Part shown: piece by piece, positions 1 to 7,293 of the stretch | How positions within the stretch are numbered: position 1 is the first letter of the stretch | Layout: the number at the start of each line of letters is the position of its first letter | Assembly (NCBI GenBank): GCA_007449985.2 | Contig: VIIQ02000004.1 | Span: 744,001 to 808,000, forward strand | From: Desmodesmus armatus | Lineage: Eukaryota > Chlorophyta > Chlorophyceae > Sphaeropleales > Scenedesmaceae | DNA length: 64,000 nucleotides | Reading direction: 5' to 3' | Made by a program: the position numbers and the translations under genes | Notes under the pieces: model-generated | What the model was told of the DNA's origin: nothing | Seen by the model: the letters and a program-made list of their open reading frames with translations, nothing else | Databases searched by the model: none

Positions 1-1046
1 GCAAGGTGCCTGCTGCTACAGCTTGCACGATGCAGCCCTGTGAGAATGGCCTGCAGCAGCACTTGCCAGTGTTAGAGTAGCTGACCACATGACGCTGGGA
101 AGGAGGCATGATCGTGGTACGTTTGGCCTTGCATCATTGCATCCACTAGGCAATGAAGCCCTGCATGTTATGGCAATTAGCATGTGTCCCTGTCAGCTGA
201 TGCCTGACGAATACTGGGTTTGTTCAGCTCTTTGGCCTGTCCATAGCTTTGATCCGCACATGCCCTGTGGTGATCTGTTTTTGTGCACACCTAGTTATAC
301 AAGTTTTGTAGAGTTGCAGTCAACCTGCACCAGCCTGGTGCAGCAAATGCACAGCAGCGTTTGGTCAGCGCAACACAAAATGCTGCGTGAATATGCTCAG
401 CGCAGATCATCTTGGCTAAGCACTGGGCAACAGCTTCAGCATGCATTCATGCTTTCATGATGGTGTACATTGCGCATGCTTGTAACAGCCTTGGTCCCAC
501 CCACCATTCACATCATGCCAACTGGCCAGTGCCATGGCAGCTCTCACAGCTGCTTGAGCAACTCCTTTCAACTGCTGGCTACGCTGTTGCACACCTTGAA
601 AAGCCACTAGTGGTGTGGCGCACTACCAAACAGGGATGCAACCTCAGCAGTCTCCTCAGGTCAGGCTGACCTTACAACCCAGTCTCACACACTGCATGCG
701 AAAGCACCGTTCCCCCTCCTGTCAGAGGCTGGGGGGCCTAAGGGTTGCAAATACTTGCCACATGCAAAGTTGGTGTGATGGGTCTGAAAGACACCACGAC
801 ATGATGCCTGTTACATCAGGCCGCAATATTGAAGTCCTTGAGCACATGCAGTAAGCCTTTTGTCTGCAGGAACCACTTTGGCCAAAATCCTCAGTGACAG
901 GGACTTGAGCGCCAGCAGAATCGGCAACCTCTCAACCCCTCAACCCCATCAGCATCGCCACGCAGCACCTCCCTGGTCCAAACGGTGAGCAAGCGCCATA
1001 ATGCTGCCACCAATGCAACCCTTATCCCTTCCCTGCATATCCTCTC
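1..1046. other. Stretch without a recognised gene
   Basis: Short reading frames occur on both strands, but none has a recognisable domain or a convincing exon structure. The stretch lies just downstream of the 3' end of the minus-strand hydrolase gene, so the last few hundred bases before 1047 probably include its 3' UTR. Confidence 0.5.
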
Positions 1047-1321
1047 TCACGTCAGGAACTCGACCAGCATCTCATTGAGTGTCTCTGGCTCCTGCACAAA
1101 GAACCAGTGGCCGCCTGGCACCTGCTTGAACGTCCACTTCCCCTCCTGCACTGCAATCTCAGAAGCCCTCATCTGGCCCTCAAGGCATGCGTGGTCATCC
1201 TTCTGGTGTACACCCAGCACAGGCATTGGCAGCTTGAAGGGTGGGAGCATGGGGGTCAGCTGTGCAAACATCTGGGCAGTGTTGTTGCCCCTGTACAGAT
1301 TGAGGGCTGCACTCAGGGCCC
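1047..1321 (-). CDS. Alpha/beta-hydrolase (epoxide-hydrolase-like), terminal exon
   Basis: This is the last coding exon of an alpha/beta-hydrolase fold enzyme of the epoxide hydrolase type. It encodes GALSAALNLYRGNN, then LPMPVLGVHQKDDHACLEG, which holds the acid residue of the catalytic triad, and VPGGHWFFVQEPE, which holds the catalytic histidine. It ends at a stop codon at 1047. The minus-strand acceptor (TTCACTGCAG) joins in phase to the donor at 17583/17584, rebuilding the family motif SQPGALSAALN. The matching upstream exon is therefore over 16 kb away, on the far side of the composite insertion. Family and triad assignment are strong; the substrate is unknown. The N-terminal half, with the nucleophile, is not found in this window. 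Confidence 0.8.
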
Positions 1322-1495
1322 CTGCAGTGAAGCAACCACAGCAGTACTGCTTCATCAAGATGTACGTTTAACCCCCTCCTTCAAGAAGGACTGCTCGCTG
1401 GCTGATGCTGAGGCAGCTCTGCAGTCAGCCTGTCACACAGGCAGTGTCAACGGCACAAAAGCCGCTTTTGCATGTGACATGCACAAGCTCTGCAA

Positions 1496-1508
1496 TGGTG
1501 ACCAGAAT
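1496..1508. repeat. Left copy of 13-bp target-site duplication
   Basis: The 13 bases TGGTGACCAGAAT occur here and again exactly at 17480-17492. Everything between is foreign (mitochondrial DNA plus retrotransposons), and the outer flanks belong to the same hydrolase intron. This fits a target-site duplication made by one insertion event. Confidence 0.75.
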
Positions 1509-1546
1509 AGGTGGTGACACCACTATCCATAATCTGATCATGATCC

Positions 1547-1768
1547 TGATCCAAAGAGAATAAGGAAAGTAACGAGCAGTCTGAACAATCTAACACTTTC
1601 ACAAAGTGCGAACCCCAACAAAGCATATCCCATCAATGCTTTTGCCATAGTAGGGTTACGGCTAGCAGCTTGGATCTATGCACCAAACACAATTCCAATC
1701 CCAGCACCTACACCTGCCTAAGCAATCAAAGCACTTCCAGCACCAATCAATTTTGCAGCTTGTACCAT
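1547..1768 (-). pseudogene. atp9: Mitochondrial atp9 (ATP synthase subunit c), nuclear copy
   Basis: In the mitochondrial reading this is subunit c of the F1Fo ATP synthase, the proton-carrying ring of the inner membrane. It starts at ATG 1768 with MVQAAKLIGAGSALIA, continues through the polar loop ASRNPTMAKA, and has the proton-binding Glu at codon 57 in GFALCES. In-frame TAG codons at 17 and 31 sit at Leu-type positions (codon 31 lies in the conserved GxLI before the loop). The frame reaches TCA at codon 74, the stop used in Scenedesmus mitochondria, giving 73 aa, the normal size. AGA at codons 60 and 63 occupies two positions that are Ala in the consensus EAIALFAL. There are no frameshifts. 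In the nucleus it cannot be translated, hence pseudogene. Confidence 0.9.
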
Positions 1769-1812
1769 AATTATTTCTATATTTTGAAATACCCACTCAG
1801 ACTTATATAATT

Positions 1813-1885
1813 CAGAGAGACTGGATTCGAACCAGTGACCTATCGCTCCCAAAGCGATCGCTCTACCATACTGAGCCACACTCTG
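1813..1885 (-). tRNA. trnP: tRNA-Pro(UGG), mitochondrial type
   Basis: The minus strand folds as a tRNA: acceptor CAGAGTG/CTCTCTG with one T-T mismatch, D-stem GCTC/GAGC, anticodon stem ATCGC/GCGAT with loop TTTGGGA (anticodon UGG), and T-arm ACTGG-TTCGAAT-CCAGT. The discriminator base is A. It belongs to the captured mitochondrial segment, between atp9 and the cob part. Confidence 0.88.
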
Positions 1886-1966
1886 ATAATAGCAAAAAAG
1901 AATCTAATATTAATAGCAAAAAAAAATAATATAAAATTTAAATAACCTATCCTATCTTGGCTTAGC

Positions 1967-4900
1967 ACTTGCCGTCCTTGTAGGTCCTGCAAAGGACTTT
2001 GGTTCCCTTCCGATGCTGGGTGTCGTTGCAGCGTAGCTGCGTGTGTCGCCCTGTAACCCCTTCTTCTTCTTCTTCACTTGCCGTGCTAAGGTGTCGCTCC
2101 GACACCCCGGGCACCTGTCTTGGGGGTGTATCGCAGCACAGCTGGAGCCTTTCTTCCACATTGTGTTCGAAGTGGTCGCCCCGGGGGCATGGGGGTGTGT
2201 GTTCGGCTTGGTACTGGTGGAAGCCCTCTTGTCTGTGTGGCTGGCTTTGTGGGGTTGAAGCCTTGCCTGTGGTCCCCTCTTTTCAGACAGTCTCCTCTGC
2301 AGACATCTCTGGTGGCGGGTTCTCTCCTTTCCGTGCTGTCTGTTCCCGTCCTTGTAGGTCCTGCAAAGGACTTTGGTTCCCTTCCGATGCTGGGTGTCGT
2401 TGCAGCGTAGCTGCGTGTGTCGCCCTGTAACCCCTTCTTCTTCTTCTTCACTTGCCGTACTGGTTGTGTCCATCCGTGGCTGGGTTCAGTTGCAACGTAG
2501 TTGCTTGAGAAACCCGTGTAACACCTTCATTCATTCATTCACTTGCCGTAGTCTCCTCTGCAGACATCTATGGTGGCGGGTTCTCTCCTTTCCGTGCTGT
2601 CTGTTCCCGTCCTTGTAGGTCCTGCAAAGGACTTTGGTTCCCTTCCGATGCTGGGTGTCGTTGCAGCGTAGCTGCGTGTGTCGCCCTGTAACCCCTTCTT
2701 CTTCTTCTTCTTCTTCTTCTTCTTCACTTGCCGTAGGGTACTTAACTATGACTACCGTCTTATGGCCAAGTTACTGGCCAACAGGTTGTTGCAAGTGGCG
2801 GGGGTCATGATTGATCCAGCGCAGTGTGCTTTTTTGCAGCATCGGCACATAGGGGATAGTGTGCGGCTGCTGCAGCTGCTGCCCCAGGTGCTGCGTGCCC
2901 GCCACCAAACAGCCATAGCTGCTTTCCTGGACTTCAGGAAGGCTTATGACACTGTGTCGAGGGAGTTTCTGTTTGCAGCTGGGGAGACCCTTGGGGTGGG
3001 TGCCGGGTTTCTGCAGTGGATGAAGCTGCTGTTGACAGACACTCTGACATGTGCAGTTGTCAACGGCTTTCAGAGCTCTTTCTTTCAGTGTGGTGCTGGG
3101 GTTAGGCAGGGCTGCCCTCTGGCACCCCTGATGTACCTGTTTGCAGGGCAGGCGTTGCTCTGCCATCTGAAGCAGTGTGGCATTGGTATTGATGTTGCAG
3201 CCGGCAGGCTGGTCGCCACACAGTATGCTGATGATGTGGAGCCCCTCCTGCCTGGGGAGGCTGATGTTTCTGGTCTGCTGGAGCATTTGTCGGTGTATGG
3301 GGATGCTACAGGCCAGCGGGTGCAGCCGCCCAAGTGTCAACTGTTGCCTTTGGGCCAAGCGGTGGTGGACCCTGCCCCTGTGGCAGGCATGGCGGTGCGT
3401 GACACCTGCAAAAGCCTGGGGGTTGTCTTTGGCAGTGTGGGGGTGGTTGGAGTGGATTGGGCGCATCGGCTGGGCATTGTGCGGGAACGGGTGCAGAGGA
3501 TCAGCCGCATCCCTGACCTGTCCATGTTTGGTCGTGCTTTTGCGTTCAATGGGTATGCCATCTCCACACTGTTGTATCATGCACACTTTGCTGGGGCCCT
3601 GCCAGCTGAGCATGCCAGGCAACTTATCAAATGGGCCTCTGCCCTTGTTGATGCTGGCCTGGGCCCTGATGATGATCAGCGACGGGCACCAGGGGTGCCC
3701 AGGGCGTGTATGGAGGCCCACCCTAGGGAGGGAGGTTTGGGTCTGCTGCCAGTGCGGGCCCACCTTCACTCTCGCCTGGCTTGTGAGGCAGTGCAAGTGT
3801 TGGTGGGGGATGCTCGCAAGCCTTGGGTTGCAGTCAGCAGGGAACTGTTGCAGCACCATGTGCCGGTGGTGCCTGGTGGGGGTTGTTGGGGCTTGGCCTT
3901 GTGTGACAGGGGTCGGTTGTTCAGGGACGCTGGGGGCCAGCTGTTGCCAGACCCCTTGCGTGCTTTTGCCCTTGGCATCAGGGCTCTGCCGTATATTCGC
4001 CATGTGGGCGCTAACCCGGTCCAGCCCGGCCCGTGGTGTTACTATGTCCCATTGTGGTCCAATCCGGTGGTGGCGCAGAGGGAGCAGTGGGACTGGTATG
4101 GACAGCAGCGGCAAGTGATGGTGGGGTTGGAGTTTGTTGTGCCTGACTTGTTTGGCCTCACCCAGCTGCAATGTGCAGGGCAGGCGCTGCATTGGCTGCA
4201 GCTGGTTGAGGCTATCTGTTCCATCCCTGACCTGGGGGCAAGGGAGGAGGCATACAGGATGCATGTGTGGGACCCTGTGTTGCAGCATCGCCCTAGGTAT
4301 GCTAACATGGTGGTGGCTAGGGAGGAGCTGGCTGTGTTGGTGGCGGCAATCCCTAGTGCGTGGCAGGATGCAGCACGTGTAGTGCTGCGGGGTAGGCCAT
4401 CCGGGCGGCTGCCGGCCGTTTCAGAGGCTCAGCTTACCGCAGCTAGGGACAGGGTGTGTGCTGATCTGGGTTGGCATACTCGCAATGGGGATGTGGTGGA
4501 GCTTAAGTCCCTCACTGTGTCGCTGGCCACCCAGTGTCAATCCTTGGATGCGCTGTCAGCCATTGCTGACAGGCATGCTGCCTTCCGTCAGAGGGTGTTG
4601 TCTGTTGATATGTTGCAGCCAATTGTGGGCGAGTTGCCCGAGGTCACTCGGGTGCTTCGGCGGTGGTGGAAGCTGCGTGTGCCTAATGAGCACAAGGAGG
4701 CTGCATGGCGGCTCACCCTCGATGCGTTCCCTACGGCTCAGCGCATGCACACAGGCACCTCTTGTGTAGCCTGTGGGGCTGCGGAGCCCGGTGTACAGCA
4801 CCATTGTTGGGAGTGTCCTGTTGCAGGGGCGGTGCGGGCGGAGATTGAGGGGCAGTTGCGAGCTCACCGGGTGGGCGACAGCCCCCCTTGGTTGGCTGCT

Positions 4901-5662
4901 GATCGCGGCCTGCAGTGTGCAGCTTTGTGGATGGGGGTGAAACCTCATCCCCGGCTGCATCATGTTGTGTGGGACATGGTGTGTCTGGCTGGCATAGGTG
5001 CTGTTGACTTTGGCCGCAGAGTGGCTTGGGCTGTGGCAGCAGAAGGCCCTGCACTGCCTCTGCTGACGGTAGAGCGCATTGCAGGGCGTGCTGCTGTTGG
5101 GGAGTTTTGGCGCGTCTTGGCTGACTTTGCGGTTTCTGCAATCATCCCTAAGCGGGCGCAGGGGCTTGCGCTCACACAGCAGCCTTTCATTGCATGGCAT
5201 GTTGTGCTGTCAGGAGGCAACGGTTTGCGAGTAGTTAGGCATTGAGCGTCTGCATGTGTTGACATGTGAGTTGTTGGCTGCTGTGTGACTTCTGTTCTGC
5301 TGGCTTGTGAACAGTGCAGCGACCGGTGGTGTCGGTGAAGTTGCCCCCACGTACGCCCACTGCAACATGTGGGAGTGGTTTGTGGCTCGCAGCTGTGTGT
5401 TCGCTGTTTTCTATTCCGTCCGCCCTTTCTTATCGCAACCCTGCAGGTGCGAGAAGCAGTGCCGTTGGCGCCATTCAGTCCTTCCAGTGTATTATATCTC
5501 TGTTTTCGCAATCTGGAAGCACACTGAGTGTGCGTGACAAGCTTTTGATGGTGGGGTTTGTCCGAACGGCCCCCTTCCGTACTGGTTGTGTCCATCCGTT
5601 GCTGGGTTCAGTTGCAACGTAGTTGCTTGAGAAACCCGTGTAACACCTTCATTACTTGCCGT
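1967..5662 (+). mobile_element. Head-to-tail array of five truncated non-LTR elements
   Basis: Five 5'-truncated copies in the same orientation lie end to end. The nonamer ACTTGCCGT occurs at every boundary: 1967, 2076, 2450, 2541, 2726 and 5654. Copies 1, 2 and 4 (1976-2075, 2085-2449, 2550-2725) share one 3' end with a (TTC)n tail. Copies 3 and 5 (2459-2540, 2735-5653) share another, with an ATTC-type tail. The outermost nonamers touch mitochondrial DNA, so the original target was probably in the NUMT. Repeated insertion into the same site, each time leaving a target duplication, explains the array. Confidence 0.75.
2735..5245 (+). CDS. Non-LTR reverse transcriptase, 5'-truncated ORF (L1-like)
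   Basis: This frame is open from inside copy 5 and lacks a natural start; the residues before 2735 come from the TTC tail of the preceding copy. It encodes the palm and later parts of a LINE reverse transcriptase: LDFRKAYDTVSREF holds the first catalytic Asp, GVRQGCPLAPL is the RT signature, and QYADDVEPLL is the YADD box. Near the C-terminus (4764-4817) a CX2C...HX3C zinc-binding motif (CVACGAAEPGVQHHCWEC) resembles the C-terminal finger of L1/Tx1-type elements. The endonuclease and the N-terminal RT part are missing, so the copy is dead on arrival. It ends at TGA 5245, followed by a ~400-bp 3' UTR. The long antisense frame over it is a shadow. Confidence 0.85.
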   Translation, partial: RVLNYDYRLMAKLLANRLLQVAGVMIDPAQCAFLQHRHIGDSVRLLQLLPQVLRARHQTAIAAFLDFRKAYDTVSREFLFAAGETLGVGAGFLQWMKLLLTDTLTCAVVNGFQSSFFQCGAGVRQGCPLAPLMYLFAGQALLCHLKQCGIGIDVAAGRLVATQYADDVEPLLPGEADVSGLLEHLSVYGDATGQRVQPPKCQLLPLGQAVVDPAPVAGMAVRDTCKSLGVVFGSVGVVGVDWAHRLGIVRERVQRISRIPDLSMFGRAFAFNGYAISTLLYHAHFAGALPAEHARQLIKWASALVDAGLGPDDDQRRAPGVPRACMEAHPREGGLGLLPVRAHLHSRLACEAVQVLVGDARKPWVAVSRELLQHHVPVVPGGGCWGLALCDRGRLFRDAGGQLLPDPLRAFALGIRALPYIRHVGANPVQPGPWCYYVPLWSNPVVAQREQWDWYGQQRQVMVGLEFVVPDLFGLTQLQCAGQALHWLQLVEAICSIPDLGAREEAYRMHVWDPVLQHRPRYANMVVAREELAVLVAAIPSAWQDAARVVLRGRPSGRLPAVSEAQLTAARDRVCADLGWHTRNGDVVELKSLTVSLATQCQSLDALSAIADRHAAFRQRVLSVDMLQPIVGELPEVTRVLRRWWKLRVPNEHKEAAWRLTLDAFPTAQRMHTGTSCVACGAAEPGVQHHCWECPVAGAVRAEIEGQLRAHRVGDSPPWLAADRGLQCAALWMGVKPHPRLHHVVWDMVCLAGIGAVDFGRRVAWAVAAEGPALPLLTVERIAGRAAVGEFWRVLADFAVSAIIPKRAQGLALTQQPFIAWHVVLSGGNGLRVVRH

Positions 5663-6448
5663 AGGATAGTAATGGATAGACTAGTGCTGATGCTCTGCGA
5701 CTAGTGCTAACGCCAGTGTTTTTATTACTTCTGTGAGTAAAATTTGCCAGTCAGCCCATGCTGCTACACAAAGCCTTCTCAATAGAAGGAAGAAAAGCAC
5801 AGTCGCCCCCTGCCCTAGCTAAACGTAAGGAGCTTCTACAGGCATAGACCCCAAGTAAGTCTAAAGCATAAAGATGCCAATTAGGGCCCGTGCCTATCCT
5901 TTATGCAAAGAACGGAAAACAGGTCCACGAGCTGCTGGCTTATGCAAATAAGGCAATGCAGCCAAAGCAGCGAAAACTAGCCCAATAGCTCTTACACCAG
6001 CAAGTTTGTTAGGAATGCTACGTAGAATTGCATATACCCGGAGGAAGTACCGTTCAGGTACAATATGCGCAGGAGTAGAATAGGGGTTAGCAGGAATATT
6101 ATTATCTGGGTGTCCCTAAGCTTCTGGATAGAAAGAAACCTAAAAGGTTGCGAACTATCTCAATGCCTACGCAGCCCCTAGATCTTTGGAATAGAAGTAG
6201 GGGTAGAAATCTACCAAATCGGTATGAGCATTGATACCAAGAGGATTAGTAGATCCGTATTGGTGCAATGCAGCCAAGTGAACCAAGCTAGCAGCAGCCA
6301 ACTAGAAAGGAAACTAGTAATGGAAACTGTAGAAACGATTCAATGTAGGATTATCTACTGCAAATCCTCCCCAAAGCCGGCCAACAATACTTGTTCCAAC
6401 AATTGGCTAGGCACTAGCCAAACTAGTAATAACTGTTCTCCCCCACTA
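5663..6448 (-). other. NUMT, right part (cob)
   Basis: This is the continuation of the captured mitochondrial DNA beyond the LINE array, holding a 5'-truncated cob on the minus strand. Homology to cytochrome b stops just before 6448, and the remaining bases before the Dualen-like element do not continue the conserved sequence. That places the NUMT/element junction at about 6446-6460. Read with the left part, the mitochondrial order is cob, trnP, atp9, all on one strand. Confidence 0.8.
5741..6448 (-). pseudogene. cob: Mitochondrial cob (cytochrome b) fragment, nuclear copy
   Basis: This encodes about the last 60 percent of cytochrome b, the haem-binding core of complex III. Motifs in order are WG(AGA)[41 protein letters not shown](CGG)YFL and [13 protein letters not shown], then MPVEAPYV. 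About ten in-frame TAG codons fall at Leu-type positions, and no TAA, TGA or TCA interrupts the frame. CGT is used at the conserved arginines, whereas AGA sits at the Ala of WGATVIT and CGG at the Trp of PEWY and of the WLWGGF motif. The gene's own stop is uncertain: the frame runs on past 5741, and the first TTA codon (5738-5740) lies where family length predicts the end. The 5' part is absent. Confidence 0.87.
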
Positions 6449-6597
6449 AGGCCACCAGGACTATCGTGACACAGTCGCGAGATAAGAGATAAAGATATAA
6501 AGAGAAGCGTATACTGATGTAGTCGAAGACAGGCAAAGAGCACCTCACGGCTCGGCCACGCAAGCAGCAATATGCTTCGGAAGAGGTTCCTGTCGAT

Positions 6598-7293
6598 GTG
6601 AACCTGCCAATCAGTACGGGAGGCAGGGGACTCGCTCAGACACCTCGACCAGACAAAAAGTACAAAGCTGCTGAAAGGTCGACCATACGGGTGTGGAAAT
6701 GCCTGCTATTACTTCTATATGCTTTTACGCTTCTTACAAGATGCTTCGCAGCCCCCACGGACCATGGTAAGCCAATCCAGACAGACCGATTCGAATCATC
6801 GCAACACGAGCTAACAACCGGTCACCCTGGGACCAGTTCACGCCCGCAAGTGCTTTACAGGAAGAACAGTTTGGACAAGGACCCACTGCCGCTCCCCCAG
6901 CAGCTCGTCTGGGTGCCCTTTGCCCAACAGCACCATCACAAGCAGCAGCACCCTACTGTTCACACGGCTCGGTGCAAGGCAAGTGGTTCCTCAAGTGCAT
7001 GCTCAAAGCCTATTCCAACGCCTCTGAATGCACCCAGACTGGATCATGCTGCACATACCCCCGCATCCTGCTGGGCACAACCAAGCAAGCAGCTGAGCAG
7101 AAGGAGCAGGAAGGTACACATGTGCAAGCAGGGAGAGGGACAACACATGCCACCGATGCAAGTGATAGCTTTCAGAACACAGGAAGAAGGCCAATTGTCA
7201 AAGGCAAGGACTTCAGCTGCAGCTGCTGCCAGCAGACGGTGTCCCTCCCTGGGTACACCCGCCCTGCACGAGCTGACAAGCCAAGTACGGTAG
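6598..7293 (+). CDS. Possible leader frame of the Dualen-like element
   Basis: A 231-codon frame begins with GTG (no ATG) and overlaps the start of the large ORF in another frame. It contains a hydrophobic stretch (CLLLLLYAFTLLTRCFA, about residues 40-56) followed by low-complexity His/Gln/Ser-rich sequence. It may be the true N-terminus joined by a frameshift or splice, or merely open by chance. No domain is recognised. Confidence 0.25.
   Translation: MNLPISTGGRGLAQTPRPDKKYKAAERSTIRVWKCLLLLLYAFTLLTRCFAAPTDHGKPIQTDRFESSQHELTTGHPGTSSRPQVLYRKNSLDKDPLPLPQQLVWVPFAQQHHHKQQHPTVHTARCKASGSSSACSKPIPTPLNAPRLDHAAHTPASCWAQPSKQLSRRSRKVHMCKQGEGQHMPPMQVIAFRTQEEGQLSKARTSAAAAASRRCPSLGTPALHELTSQVR

Larger units (their letters stand above)
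1509..1966 (-). other. NUMT, left part (trnP-atp9)
   Basis: This AT-rich stretch is unlike the flanking GC-rich nuclear DNA. It carries a mitochondrial-type tRNA-Pro and a complete atp9, both on the minus strand. Its right edge is the first ACTTGCCGT site of the LINE array. Both genes are intact, so the transfer is recent, or else the segment is selectively or mechanistically protected from decay. Confidence 0.8.

Noticed and set aside
1547..1768. TAG codons as evidence that the atp9 copy is decayed
   Set aside because: Both are at Leu-type positions and the rest of the gene is intact; a mitochondrial code with UAG = Leu explains them.
2771..4288. 505-codon antisense frame over the L1-like RT
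   Set aside because: Mirror of the RT coding strand; no domain or start context.
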